A DNA stretch of 64,000 bases from Cololabis saira (taxonomy: Eukaryota > Chordata > Actinopteri > Beloniformes > Belonidae): NCBI RefSeq assembly GCF_033807715.1, contig NC_084599.1, positions 5,756,125 through 5,820,124 on the forward strand. Reading direction: 5' to 3'. Shown here piece after piece: positions 21,206 through 33,300 of this stretch; position 1 is the stretch's first letter, and every line of letters begins with the position of its first letter. Made by a program: the position numbers and the translations under genes. The notes below the pieces were generated by a model that worked only from the letters and a program-made list of their open reading frames with translations, was not told the DNA's origin and searched no databases.

Positions 21206-21820
21206 GTCATGGCGCTAGTACGAGCCGGCTGCCGGTCCGCTGCTCTGCGTGTGAATGAGAATGTATGTTGTGATCGCTGTGCTGGCAGATCTGATTACCA
21301 GAAGAAAATAGTCTACTCTAGAGGGAGTCTTTTAGCTCTGAGGAGGACTAAAACGGACTTTCACCACGTTATACCCGGAGAGTTGAGGAGGAGATACCGG
21401 GGTAGCCGTGCCGGGGCGAAGCGTAGGGCTGATATGAAGGAAACATCTACTTAAGAGTTCCGGCTGAAGGAAACATCTACTGACGGTTCCTACTGCTGAA
21501 GGTGGATCTATAAGCTGATGCATCATGGGGGGTACTTCATATTGCCCTTCGTATCTTAGCCTGATGTTGCTTAAATACATAATTCCACAGTATAACAAGT
21601 TAAATGTTGTCTGCCTCAGAAACCTTTACTGCATTCGGCCTCCTTCATGACCACGACTTATGTGGCAGGAGTTCAAGTTTCTGTCAGGAAACTGATACCG
21701 ACAGTGAGATCTATAAAAACAGCTTAGCTGCAGGATGTTCGTTAGTGATGAGGTGATATTCTTCCAGAGAAATTCAGCGCTGGTGGGTGGAGTTTTCTCA
21801 CCACACCTGGCCACGGTTGT

Positions 21821-21903
21821 GTATATAAAGGCAGGTGTGTGCAGGAACAGCAGCATTCATCCCTCCAGGTACCTTCATCCAGCCAAAGACTGTCTGCAGA
21901 CTC
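21821..21903 (+). promoter_or_regulatory. TATA box and non-coding first exon of the MABP-like gene
   Basis: GTATATAAAG at 21,821-21,830 is a good TATA box. Transcription would start ~25-30 bp downstream. A short exon then ends at 21,903 with a near-consensus donor (CTC|GTAAGT). The matching acceptor is at 22,721-22,723 (tttatgtcacgCAG), 9 nt before the start codon. A second TATA-like 'ctataaaaac' lies at ~21,711. The transcription start is inferred, not observed. Confidence 0.6.
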
Positions 21904-22732
21904 GTAAGTATTGGACTTCTTTTCTTCTCTTTAATCTGATGTTGGTTAGAAGCTCCTTCCACAGCATCACATCAGTCCGACGCATTTCTGTCAGACTGCA
22001 GTTTCACAACTGTCCTGCTATTTTCTGTGATCATGTCAGAGCTTCTAACTGAGAGCAGCTGGCAGACCTTTTCCACCTTCACTTGGCTCCACACAAACTA
22101 ATGTTACTGCAGTGAAGTGATAATTGGTGTGAAGCAGCACCTGCACTCCAACAGCTTCCAGTTAGAAGTAAAACTGTCTTTTATTCACCACATGTAGATT
22201 TCTCTTCATATACTCCATCCAGACCAGAAGCATCATGCAGTCTCTGTGATTCAGTCCTGGACACTCATCTTGTAAGGTCTGGAATACAGCAGGCGGACTC
22301 AAGCGCAGACGTCAGATTAAAGAAGTTTAATATACAGTTGTTGCTGGAGAACACTGTAGAACAGAACTAACAGAAAGACTTAGTCGGTGTAAGTTTCATG
22401 TGGTGACATGGAATGCTACACAGTCAGGTGAGACACATGAGGTTTGTGAGGAGGGCACAGGTGCAGACCATGATGAGTGACGGGAGAATCCTGGGAACTG
22501 TAGTCTAGAACCGGTGATCAGTATAGTGGGGAAGCTGACTTGGGTAGAGGAGGAAGAGGAGCAGGCATGACACATCTGCATCATTTTATCTTGAACTGGC
22601 ACATTAAAGTCTGTTAAAGTTTAAGACACAAATTCATCACCACGGATGTTATTTCACGGTTGTAGAGAGAAGAGCAGTCTGTCTGTCTGTAACTCATAAA
22701 TGACTTGTCTTTATGTCACGCAGAAACCCAAC

Positions 22733-23611
22733 ATGAGTTACATCACTGCCATCGACGTGTCTCTGAACGAGGGTCAGGAGGAAATGCTACGTGGTAATGG
22801 CTACATCCAAAACCCTGTTAATCTGGAGAAAAGATCCTCAGCAAATCCAATCTATCTCTGGTACAAAAGAGGCAGCAGTCCAGGCATAACCAGGGTTCAG
22901 CTCTCATTGTATGATGCCATGACTAAGGGCCTGAAGCAAGCAGGGTACCAGATGATCGACAAAGACCTGAATTCTCGATCAGGAGGAACCGCCATCTACC
23001 TGTGGTATTGCTGTGATTCCACAGGATTTGACGCTCCCATCGTCGATTTTTTTCTCTCCACAGAACCACAGGAAGAAGCCCAGCTGTTCAGACTTGGCTG
23101 GGAAAGGCTGGCCTGTAACCTGAACAGGAAATCATCAGGAAGCAGGATCTACCTGTGGGTGAAGAGAGAAAGACCAATGTATCTCTGTGACATCAAGGCC
23201 ACTAAAGGTTTTGATGCCGATGCTGAGCTGTTCAACAACAGCTACATCCGAATAGATGAGAATACCAACAGAGGTGCAGGAGGGCCCCAAGTCTTCATCT
23301 GGTACCGTCAGAAAGCTGATAGCTCCAAGGCCATCACTGATCTGCAAGTCTCCACTAACCACAGCGAGTATCAGCGTTTTGAACATAGCGGGTATAGTTT
23401 AGTGGATCAGGATCTGAATGTTGGAACAGGTGGAGACCAGATCAACCTGTGGTACAAGAGGGATGGACACCAGGCCCCCATCAAGACCGCCACTCTGATC
23501 ATCGGGAGGACTTATCTGCTGCCATATCAACGGGCCGGGGTTAAAGTCATTGATAAAAGCCTCAACACCGGAAACGATGGGCCTAAGCATTACCTGAGTT
23601 TTTATCAATGA
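22733..23611 (+). CDS. Six-repeat beta-prism protein resembling two MABP domains
   Basis: 292 codons from ATG 22,733, all in one exon after a 5' UTR intron. The protein is six ~48-residue repeats with the consensus I-x-D/V-x3-L/S ... GY-x2-I-x2-DLN-x4-GG-x2-IYLWYKR, e.g. 'GYQMIDKDLNSRSGGTAIYL' (repeat 2) and 'GYSLVDQDLNVGTGGDQINL' (repeat 5). Three such repeats make one three-fold beta-prism as in MVB12-associated beta-prism (MABP) domains, so this is probably a tandem pair. No signal peptide or membrane segment is seen. MABP domains bind membranes in ESCRT and DENN proteins; the role of this stand-alone protein is unknown to me. Repeat 6 ends atypically ('HYLSFYQ'). Confidence 0.85.
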   Translation: MSYITAIDVSLNEGQEEMLRGNGYIQNPVNLEKRSSANPIYLWYKRGSSPGITRVQLSLYDAMTKGLKQAGYQMIDKDLNSRSGGTAIYLWYCCDSTGFDAPIVDFFLSTEPQEEAQLFRLGWERLACNLNRKSSGSRIYLWVKRERPMYLCDIKATKGFDADAELFNNSYIRIDENTNRGAGGPQVFIWYRQKADSSKAITDLQVSTNHSEYQRFEHSGYSLVDQDLNVGTGGDQINLWYKRDGHQAPIKTATLIIGRTYLLPYQRAGVKVIDKSLNTGNDGPKHYLSFYQ

Positions 23612-23820
23612 GTGTTGTCATGGTAACAGAGCTGAGCATGCTAACTGAGCACTATCACATAAATCTTTCTGTTTAATCAGTTTGGTGGTTTTGTTTTTCT
23701 GTAGTAATCAACATTAGACTGTATTCTCAGAAATTTGATTCAATCACTATTTGAAAATATGAGCTGTTTGACTTGTTCTTATTTGACTCTGCATCTCTTT
23801 TCTGAGGATTTTTCTGTTTC

Positions 23821-23826
23821 AATAAA
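23821..23826 (+). terminator. Polyadenylation signal of the MABP-like gene
   Basis: AATAAA about 210 nt after the stop codon, followed by a T/G-rich stretch ('ttgttgtttgg'). Confidence 0.6.
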
Positions 23827-24730
23827 TTGTTGTTTGGATCCAAAATGCATTTCCCCTAATTTTTCACAGCTCAGTTTTAGCTGACGAGGAGTGAGAATTC
23901 TCAATTAAACACTAACATTTCCACCATGAGACAAACGTTACACTCTACAGAGAAATAAGACTACAAATTTAAACACATCATCACCGTGGCTTTATTATTT
24001 TACTCATCTTTCTATCTCTTTGAGGATTATATTTTCATAAAAAAGCATAACCAGAGATGCTCTTTTGAAGGTCAGTCCAGGTCAGTGACCTTTATCAGGG
24101 CGGGGATAAAAAGGGGGGGACCCTCCTGCTGAACACCAGCCGGGTAGGGCAGGAAAAGCGAGATGGAAAGAGAGGATGAATAACAGAGGGATGATGAATA
24201 GAGAGAGGAGATACACAGATAGAAGTCCAAAGAGCAGATATATTAGAATTAATGATGTGTTAACTGCAGAACCAGAGTTCTATGTATATACTGTATGACT
24301 GATACATGGTTAGTTGGTGGACTACAGAAACCACTATATAAACAGGTGTACACAGCAGGCCCTGAGGTGGTCAAAGGGGGCGACTGCAGGTCAGTGGATT
24401 ATGTATTTGTCCCCCTGTAGCATAGGTCTATAGCAGCATATCTACAACAAAGCTATGTTTGAGACAGACTAATTTAGTATTGCTCTATAGCTGCAGCTAT
24501 GACTACTGACTCTAACACACTAGAGTTTACACAAGTTAACTAGAGTTAACTATAGGTTTTACTAAACCGAAACGTTTTAAAATTGTTTTTTTTTTTTTTT
24601 TGTAACCCCTCCCACCTCCAGCTTCATGGTTACACCTTAATAATCCTGCAGGGATTCTTGTAGAAACAACACATCCCACTTCCATCTTCATGGCTACATT
24701 AGGATAATAATACAGCAATTCTTCTAACAG

Positions 24731-24882
24731 ACATGGGCAAACTACGGCCCCCGGGCCACATACTTAGGCTTTTTAATCAGGCCCGCCAGACTCGTCCAAA
24801 TTATAGTTGGCGACTGACACGTGTACTATCAAATTTTAGAACCCATTGTGGCCCATAACTCAAAAAGTTTGCCCACCCCTGT
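24731..24882. repeat. Short hAT-like MITE
   Basis: Ends 'gggcaaactacggcccc' and 'agtttgcccacccctg' form inverted repeats typical of a very common vertebrate hAT-derived MITE. Target duplications are not clear. Confidence 0.6.
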
Positions 24883-24889
24883 TCTAGAA

Positions 24890-26640
24890 ACACAACTTCC
24901 CACCTCCATCTTCATGGTTAAATCAGGACAATCTTCCAGCCGTTCTTCTACAAACAACACCTCCCACCTCCATCTTCATGGTTACATTACAAACAGACAT
25001 CATCAAATTCCGAGTTTCGTGCTTCTTCATTGTAGATTTTTCAATGATATGTCTTCCAACTCCAGAGTATTTGAGACTTCTTGATGTTTTGAACCTTCTT
25101 CGCCAAAGAGAGGAGTCTGGAGGACTTGGAGTCAAGAAAAAAAGGGCCGCACCTGGACCATCAATTTTGTTTCATTCAATTCTTCAAATACCTCTGACCC
25201 CCTGAAAATGGAAGGTATTTGCTTAAAATGGCTATACTGTAATTCCTCGCTGGTCGACGCTATATTTTTGTGAATTGTCTTGAATTCAACCTGAAAGTGT
25301 AGACTTTTTATTGTAAGTAAATACTAAATACACACTGAACATGAGATTAGAAGATAAGTAAACAAAGTGTAATGTAACAGAACCAGAAGATATAAACAGG
25401 CCGTACAATTAGTTTTACCTAGAATCTTCTGCAATGTGTTTAGCCACAGGCACTTTATATCAATCGGTCACTCAAGTAAAAAATGAGAGTCTAAATAAGC
25501 ATATAATGAAAAACAAGTTGGTCATGCAGCCACACAAGGACTATGCGATTCCACATTACTCGGCTATGTTTCCAGCATTTTGTTGTTAGCATAGTGTCTG
25601 CAGCAGCTCCCCAGAGACCACTCTCCTCCACCAGCATTTATGAAAGACAGAAGCAGTAGAAAACTGGCTGAGTGGCATGGGGTCTCTGGAGCCGCTTAGA
25701 TCAATGGGTGTCCTTTGAGCTTTCCTTCATTTCAAGAGGCACAGCGTCCAGAGGACGCTGGGAAAAATAGATTACTATGGCATTAATAAAACAAACTGTA
25801 ATCCAAAACAAGAGCAAAAGCAAAAGGCTGTATCCGTGTTTTCCCCCAGGAAGAGTGTGGTGGCAAAAATTGTTGTACAAAAAGAATGTCAGGACACCTC
25901 AGCTGTCTTTGTGATGATTTAATGAAAAGAGGAATAACATTCAATTGAATGGAGCCACACAGTCCAACCGGTCACATGAACCGTGAGTCCTGAGTGAGCT
26001 GAACGTGCTTAAAGAAAAGTTATCTTATAGTTGGGAAGCTGGGAAAATAGACAAAACATCACCCATCACCCTGACAACCGTACTGTGTCAAAGCATGTGA
26101 CCTTGGCAAGGAATGTACTTGACAACAGGCAACAGACAGTGTTATACCAAAATTTTCCATTACATCCATTACATACCCTTTTTAGCATTTTATGCTAAAC
26201 CATAATAAAATAGGAAATTTTGCAATGACCTACCCCGTGACCACTATGCTCTGTTCCGCACCAGCCAAATGCTAGCACACCCCTTCTCCAACGCGGGAGT
26301 TAAAGAAACCCCGACAGGCAACAGACAGTGTTATACCAAAATTTTCCATTACAAGAGTCTGTGCGACTGTGTGCTTATGGCTGCTAATATTCACATACAC
26401 ACTAGCTTGCATACACTCACAAGCATATGCACACACAAATGCATGCAAAGTGGGATGCAGCCATGCTTGTAATGGCATTGTTCCTCAGAAAGGTTAATTT
26501 ATCCCAGCTGAGCATGCTGTGATGGAGGAAGAGAGAACAAGGGTAAAAGAGAAATGAGCTGAGCCAGAAAAAGGAGAAAAAAATGTCAGCAGTAAGGATA
26601 GCAGTTCAAAAGGTGAGAAATTAAGTACACAATGCAGCAT
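24890..26640. other. Stretch without a recognised gene
   Basis: No conserved protein motif in any frame. The only structure noted is a ~40-bp direct repeat ('caggcaacagacagtgttat' continuing) at about 26,118-26,162 and 26,316-26,354. Confidence 0.4.
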
Positions 26641-27279
26641 AATAAGGTTGAATTAAAGCTGCAAGCAACGATGAACAGGCCCTCGCACTCACGGCCACCG
26701 CCCCGATAAGCATATCAGAAATGACACCACCCACGACTTCCTATGTCAAACCATTGAAAAGTTATAGCATGAAATAGGGACAACCAATCAGAAGAATGGT
26801 CGGGGCTAATTCAGGCCAATGAAGGTCAAGGACTCCATAAAGAATCTGATGACCCCACCCACGACTCCCTATGTCAAACCATTCCAATGTTATAGCAGAA
26901 AATCGGGACAACGAATCAGAAGAAGGGGCGGGGCTAATTAAGGCCAACTAAGCTTAAGGACTTATTATAGAGTCCCATGACACCACCCACGACTTCCTAT
27001 GTCAAACCATTCAAAAGTTATGGCAGATAAAAGTATTCTAGGGGGCGCTGTTGAGCCATTTTGCCACGCACATTAATGCAAACCATGAAATATCAAATTT
27101 ATCGCCAGGCCTGGCTTGCATGCCAAATTTGGTGCCTTTTGGGGAACTATCAAATATAGACCAATCAGATGAAGGGGGGGTGCGCTTGTTGGCGTCTAGC
27201 GTCGCCACGGTAACACTTTTGAAAGAGAAAAGTAATGCGTGTAGTCGCAGGATGGAGACGCACATTTTGATGTATAAAG

Positions 27280-28659
27280 GTAGTTAATGATTTCATTGAA
27301 ACCTTGGACAACAATCAACACTGTGCAGCCCTCTTTCTTGATCTGTCTAAGGCTTTCGACACAGTTGATCATGCTATTCTTACTCAAAGACTTGTGAATA
27401 TTGGACTCTCTGAACAGACTGTCTTGTGGTTTGGAGATTATTTATCAGGTAGATCACAGTGTATGCAGGCTAAAGGTGTCACCTCCAGCCCCCTTAATAT
27501 TACAAATGGTGTGCCCCAGGGGTCGGTCCTTGGGCCTTTACTTTTTATTATCTATATCAACTGTCTTGATCAAAATGCTGCTGAGGCAAATTTTCATTTT
27601 TATGCCAATGACACAGTGATTTATTGTTCTGCGCCTACTTTAAATCAGGCACTCTGTCAGCTACAGCTTGCTTTTAATACTGTGCAATGTACCCTGTTTG
27701 AGTTGAAGCTTCTTTTAAATGCTGACAAAACAAAACTCATGACGTTTTCTAATGCAAAATCCAAGCCAGTGAATCTCCCGTCCATCACTACTTTTCAGGG
27801 TTCTGAGATTGAATCTGTATCGCAATTTAAGTATCTTGGATTCATAATTGATGATTCGCTCTCATTTAAGCCTCATATTCAGCATCTTGTAAAAAAGTTG
27901 AAACTAAAATTGGGTTTTTATTTTAGAAATAAGGCTTGCTTTTCCTTCGAAGCCAAAAAGAGACTTGTTGCCACCACTTTTATGTCTGTGCTTGACTACG
28001 GCGATGTCCTATACATGCATGCATCTGCTCTATGTCTTCACTCATTGGATACTGTCTATCATGGAGCATTGAGATTTATAACAAATTTTAGATCTCGTAC
28101 TCACCACTGCTCTTTGTACACTCGGGTCGGATGGTCTGCTCTGTCCACCCGTAGACTCTATCATTGGCATGTCTTTGTTTATAAGGCCATTCTTGGCCTA
28201 CTTCCACTCTATTTAGGAAATTACGTTTTTCAAAAAAGCACTGGGAGTCATAACCTTTGCTCCCAGGACTTATTTGTATTGTCTGTACCTAGGGTCCGCA
28301 CTAAACTAGGTAGTAGGGCCTTCAGCTATGCTGCTCCTTATGCATGGAATGAGTTGCAGAAAATTTTAAAATTAAGAGATCTGGTCTCACTTGATGCTTT
28401 TAAAGTTCTCCTGAAAGACTTGGAAGCAAGTACATTTAGCTGTAGGTGCTTTGATTGTTGTTGATTTTGACTATTTTTGCGATCTGTTTACTGTTTTGTT
28501 AAAACTGTTTTAATTGTTATAAATTGTTCTTATGTTATTTGTTTTTGTAACCATGTTGTTGCCTGTCTTGGCCAGGACTCTCTTGTAAAAGAGATTATTA
28601 ATCTCAACGAGACTTTCTCCTGGTTAAATAAAGGTTAAATAAAAATAAAAAATAAAAAT
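27280..28659 (+). mobile_element. 5'-truncated L2-like LINE
   Basis: The reverse-transcriptase ORF is followed by a short 3' UTR and the tail 'ttaaataaaggttaaataaa', typical of fish L2 elements. It is inserted in the dispersed repeat described above. Confidence 0.85.
27304..28464 (+). pseudogene. L2 LINE reverse transcriptase, catalytic YADD changed to YAND
   Basis: Begins inside the RT fingers/palm ('AALFLDLSKAFDTVDHAIL'), then 'GVPQGSVLGPLLFIIYIN', 'FKYLGFIIDDSLSF' and a thumb region ending 'SYAAPYAWNELQ'. The catalytic box reads 'FYANDTVIY': the first Asp of YADD is Asn, so this copy would be inactive even if it were complete. The endonuclease domain is absent through 5' truncation. Confidence 0.88.
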
Positions 28660-29086
28660 AACACATCTGGGTTCATGATACGGTTCGGGCTGAATTAACT
28701 CTCGAAGGAATGGCATATATTGCTCCAAAATTACGCAATTAATTTGTGCAAAAACTATTCGTGCCATCGTTCTGAAAATCCACAGGACTGTAGTTAAATT
28801 CAGGGCCTACAACTTTCTAAATCGGTTCATAATTTTTCGAGTAACGGTGTGCGAGTGGTGAGGCCCCAAAGTTCACGCAATGCGTTCCGGATGGGGCAAA
28901 AAGCGCACGTTTGTGCACATTGCGCACAAACGTGCACGGCAATCGCTAATAAAAGTCATACCCATCGATTCCCGATTAAGGCGCACGTTTCTACGTTTTT
29001 ACTTTTCGCGTTTTCTCAAAGCTGTGGGACTAGTTACGCGCCAAAGTTTTCACGGAAGAATATGGAATAATAAATAAGCCTGAGCA

Positions 29087-29552
29087 ATTCATGGGTTTCA
29101 GTCACGTGACATTTTTTGTTGTCAGCGCCATCTTGAGGACCGACCGAGGACCTTTCCGTCGCGCAGCCAATATGACGTCTCACCTAATAACTCACTTAAC
29201 TCCCGAAGAACAGCAACGGTATCTACAGAAAATTGACACTTTAGGTTTCGATCCGTATATAATATCTAATCAATTACTGACTCCACTCCAGTCTGCCAAA
29301 AACCTGCCAGATTTGTCGTTTGCGGACATATATATCTACCTGGTCCACAATCTTTCTCCATACACCGGCAAAGCTCTCAAAGCTTTTAAAGTACCAAAGC
29401 TTACTGCTACTTCACATCAGGATGGGTTAAAGATGCCAAACTTCATCAAAGCATATGCCAGCTATGATAAATGATCTGAAGGTTTTTTTTTGTTTTTTTT
29501 CTCTTGTAAGCACTTTGAGATTTCCGAATGGAAAGTGCATTATAAATTAAAT

Positions 29553-29583
<31 letters not shown>

Positions 29584-30456
29584 GTGGAGGCCAAAAAAAT
29601 GTTCGTGGTAACAGGAAAGGTAAGTGACAGTCTGGTGATGAATAGCATGAGCATTGAATTGCCTGCACAGGATACGTTTATGTAATGAAAAGTAAGAAGG
29701 CAGTTCACTTTTTCAGTAACGTTACTACTCTAGAAAGTAAAAACGTATCATCATGTCACCATAAAACTTTATTAAAACATAAAATATGATTTATTATATT
29801 ATTAATGCAAATGTTCATCTTGCGCTCCCGATTTCCTGCGCGGTGCGTCCCGTGACGTCTCCATCACCAAGCGGCTCTCCCAAATCCAACTCAGCCTGGA
29901 TCTCGTGTCCTCTGCTTTTTCCCCACATCTCAGTAATGATCTGACATGCTGACATGCTGGCTGCATTTAACACCACGAACACGCCGCTCATTCACGCTGT
30001 TTGCTGTTTGATTGCGTCACCACACGCAGTTATTAATTGTTTTTTTTCCCCCCCACTTACAGGACCTTTTCTCTCCCTCCCGTCCGATGTTCCAGGACCT
30101 ATATAATAATAGGATATTATTTATTTCTGCCACTTTATTGTGGTTTTTGTGGTGAAATGAGGAGGAATCATAGATAACTTCTCATTTCAACTAACTGGAT
30201 CAGCCGTTCCTCATCATGACTGTTTCCTACGGCGCTTTCAACCGGCTTTCAACACGAGTGAAAGGAAGAAAATAAAAGAACATTTAAATATCACAATATC
30301 TCACGGCCCACTTAAAGCACTGATAAAAGGTCAATCCCGCTTTTTTAGACTTATTGTTGTCGCATCCCACGGCACAACAGATAGACGGCATGCTGAAAGT
30401 CGGTCCTAAAGATGGCGCTGCGAGTACTGTGTGACGTCACATGATATCCATGAATA
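29087..30456 (+). mobile_element. DNA element with long imperfect inverted ends
   Basis: The left end ('attcatgg ... cagcgccatcttgaggaccgac') and right end (its complement at 30,395-30,456) form ~60-bp imperfect inverted repeats. An ORF at the left resembles the N terminus of fish transposon proteins. A (TTA)n tract lies at 29,553-29,583. The superfamily is not assigned. Confidence 0.6.
29171..29474 (+). pseudogene. Transposon-protein N-terminal fragment
   Basis: About 100 codons from ATG 29,171: 'LTPEEQQRYLQKIDTLGFDPY ...' then 'LPDLSFADIYIYLV' and 'YTGKALKAFK'. This resembles the N-terminal region ('DPY ... YPDIVNYLV ... T.E.LKAYKSLEAY') of SWIM/YqaJ-type transposon proteins frequent in fish genomes. 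The resemblance is from memory. The catalytic parts are absent. Confidence 0.5.
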
Positions 30457-30872
30457 GTAATAGTGCCTCGTGCGCAGCACGAGGCACTCCTCCTCCCTTG
30501 CGAAGCTCAATGGAGGAGGAGTGCCACGTGGTGCAGCCGTGGCACTAACTAGACAATTTCCTCGCAGAAATTTCGAGAGTGCCACGGCGGGCTGCTGCAC
30601 ATTTGTGTACATTTTACAAGCAATAAAGGTGAAGGACTCAATACCGAGTCCAATGACACCACCCATGACTCTCTATGTCAAACCATTCAAAAGTTATTGT
30701 ATATAAGCATATGTATGCGTATATATATGTATATATATATATTAAATATAGTAATAATGCACATATATATACCTTTGGTTTCTACCGTCATGGTATCAAT
30801 CATTAATATGCGTGCAGACAAGGTAAAAAAAAAAAAAAAAAAAGAGAGAAGCTGCTTGCACAGCTCCTTTCA

Positions 30873-31229
30873 ATGTCAGATCTGTCAAACGGCAACCTTG
30901 ACATTTTTGATCGGTTCTTTGTGAAAGTCTGGGATAAAATAAACGGAGAATATTTTGACATTCCGGAAGATTTATGGAAAAAACTACCAATGAGAATTCT
31001 ACAATATCTTGTCATCTCACTTAACTGTAGAAAAGAGGATGTCATGCAAGCCGTGTCAGAATCAGCTGTAAGTGAAATTGTTGCCGGATGTATTCTTGTA
31101 CACCTGAAGAGCTATAGCAAGAAAAATTCCCGATTGGCAAGAATTGTTGGACGTGAATTTGGACCTTTATGGGAGGAATCGAAGATCATTTATGATAGGA
31201 AAGACAAAGGTGGACAAGGCAGAGAATGA
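30873..31229 (+). pseudogene. Unrecognised ORF fragment among repeats
   Basis: 118 codons with a protein-like composition ('GEYFDIPEDLWKKLPMRILQ', 'VGREFGPLWEESKIIYDRKD'). I do not recognise a family. It sits directly before a SINE-tail fragment and a BEL integrase fragment, so a transposon origin is likely. The first codons may not be the true start. Confidence 0.35.
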
Positions 31230-31319
31230 GGAGACCTGAGCTCAGTGCAGGGCCCTCCCGGGGTTGATGCCAATGCCCAGGACTGTACTGGGTGAAGAAA
31301 AATGGGAAAAAAATCGGGA
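31229..31319 (+). repeat. SINE body/tail fragment
   Basis: Shares 'ggagacctgagctcagtgca' and the following sequence with the SINE at 20,194-20,714 (its last ~150 bp, with a deletion). 'ttgatgccaat' occurs on both sides of part of it. Confidence 0.7.
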
Positions 31320-31500
31320 TTGATGCCAATTCTGCTGCAAGGAGGACGATTACAGAATGCACAGTGTGCAGACGGTACATAGGAAAACTTGATACACTGT
31401 TTTGTGAGTTGGAGGCAACACTGAACGACAGACCCATCACAAAAGTTTCTGATGACCCAATGACCTCGAGGCCCTAACACCCAATCATGTATACCGTAGA
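31320..31500 (+). pseudogene. BEL/Pao integrase C-terminal fragment
   Basis: The frame reads 'LDTLFCELEATLNDRPIT ...' followed, after a frame change, by 'LTPNH'. This matches the conserved 'T.F.E..AI.N.RPLT ... LTPNHL' end of BEL/Pao integrases. That region is missing from the nested element at 10,794, so this is a separate relic. Confidence 0.7.
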
Positions 31501-32463
31501 TTCTGCACTAGTGGTTGCCAGTTTTAGATGTAGGTATTTATTTGAAATGTAATAAATGTTGTCTAATAAATATGGATTCAATGTGCTGTTGCAGCTAATA
31601 ATTGCCATCCTTCAGACATTATTCCATCTTTTTCAAATGCTGATCAAACAGAGGAACAAATTGTCATTAAGAACTATCCTTGAAGAGTTAAATGGACACA
31701 ACCCTGTAATATGGACATATATAAAAGATTTTCCTTTCCACGTCAGTCCATGTTTTCCATGTAACACCACGTGACGTCACACCACTGCACAAGCAGAACA
31801 GCCCGCACCATCCAGGCCTCTAAACACCCATCAAAAGTATGCACGGTCTGCCACATGCACAACATGCAGAGAAAAATTTAAAGAAATCTTGCAACCACTA
31901 GTGTCAGAATCTAGGGTAGAGTGAAAGCATACACCAGACTACAGAATGATAAATGCATGGGAGTGAATGTGCATGCGTTCATGTTTGCAGCTCATAAGAA
32001 TTAGAATCAGAATCAGTTCAACAACAAACAAGTTCTTGGAGCATCGACATTTTTCCAATTAAGAAAAATGATCAGAATCAGAAGACTCAGAATCAGAATC
32101 AGAATCAGAAGGCAAGGCAAGTTTATTTGTAGAGCACAGTTCAACACAAGGTCATTCACCGGTGCAACGGGCGACCTGTCCAGGGACGTCCTGACCGCCG
32201 CATCTCACCCTGACTGCTGGGATGATAAAGTAGCATTTCAGGTGTGTTTTTAATTTGCACCAATTCCATGATGATGGAAGTGAAGTCCCACCAACGAGAC
32301 TGAAGGTTGATGGGAGGGAACCGGCGGCGCCGCGGTCCTGGAGGACCGGGACGGTCTGGGACCAGAGCAGAACCTTCATGATAGTTTCACACCTTTTAGG
32401 GAGTGAAAGGAGGGAGAAATATGAAATGTTCTATTTGTCATGATTTGGTGTTGTTTAAAGGAC

Positions 32464-33047
32464 TTTAATCACTTTTACTGATCTGCTTTTGATTATCTGA
32501 GTTCATTGATCTTCACACCTTGAAAGCTGTGAAAGGAGGGAATTGTTGGGAACTTATTTTAGCCTTTGCAGGACTAGGAGAACTAAAACACAGATTAAAA
32601 AGGGCTAAACATCATTTGTGAGCGTGCTAACATTCAGGTATCCCAGGCTCTCGTAGGTTAACTCCTCATCACTGGAAGTGGTTCCCTCGTCTCAGGAAAC
32701 CAGCGACGGAGAGCAGCAGCCCAGAGCGGTTACTAGAGTTCAACACTGAATCCACCATGTTTGGAGCCAAAGCAGACAAAGAGACCAGAGTGATCGGACC
32801 AATCAAGGCTCCAACGAAGGGAGGCCAAGTCTAAACCACGGTTCCTCCCCAGTTTAGACAATTATTTTGAAATATTTATCTAAATATTTGCATTTTTGTC
32901 GGAAGAAAACTATGAAGCACATTCTTGATCTGTTCTTTTCTGGGAGGTTGTCAGGGGAACCAAACGGTCAGTATGAAAGTTTACTTTGAATCTCCAATAA
33001 GAAAAAGTAGTTTGTCTTTATTTCTAACTATCTTCTCTCTCTCATCA
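32464..33047 (+). repeat. 584-bp duplicated segment, copy 1
   Basis: Aligns without gaps to 36,690-37,273 with about seven substitutions (~99% identity). It contains an identical 25-codon ORF and a splice-acceptor-like 'ctctcgtag' upstream. It lies downstream of the lrrc41 3' end, on the opposite strand. Confidence 0.9.
32757..32834 (+). CDS. 25-codon ORF in the duplicated segment, copy 1
   Basis: ATG in strong context (tccaccATGt), 25 codons starting MFGAKADKET, stop TAA. It is identical in copy 2. An alternative frame, open from the acceptor-like 'tag' at ~32,657 for ~30 codons (ending ...RVTRVQH-like), overlaps its 5' side, so this could also be the 3' UTR of a terminal exon. I do not recognise the peptide. 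Confidence 0.3.
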   Translation: MFGAKADKETRVIGPIKAPTKGGQV

Positions 33048-33300
33048 ACGAGCGCGCAGGTTTAAACCAGCCGACACCAGACAATAAACTATCATTTTTT
33101 GTCCAGACTTGCTTTTAAACTTCCAGAGATGTAACATGAGATGAGTTTGTAAGATGCAGCTTTTCTTCATGGTTGTTTCTGGTTCTCCTCATCATGTTCA
33201 GACTCTGCAGGGTTGGAGGAGCTCCACTCTGCCGCCCCCTGCAGGTGACCTGCTGCGTCGCAGTTAGACCAGTCAAGTTCATCTGTTTTCCACACCATTA

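Larger units (their letters stand above)
26651..30720 (+). repeat. Long dispersed repeat, split by an L2 LINE and a DNA element
   Basis: Pieces at 26,651-27,279, 28,660-29,086 and 30,457-30,720 belong to the same family as 20,793 and 62,756. At 62,756 the two sides of the L2 insertion are contiguous ('cattttgatgtata' then 'acacctgggtgcacg'), which gives the empty site. The first piece contains about three ~120-bp internal repeats ('gacaccacccacgacttcct'). Confidence 0.65.

Noticed and set aside
32757..32834. Assigning the 25-codon ORF to a known gene near LRRC41 such as UQCRH
   Set aside because: The peptide does not resemble UQCRH or any other neighbour I can recall, so no name was given.
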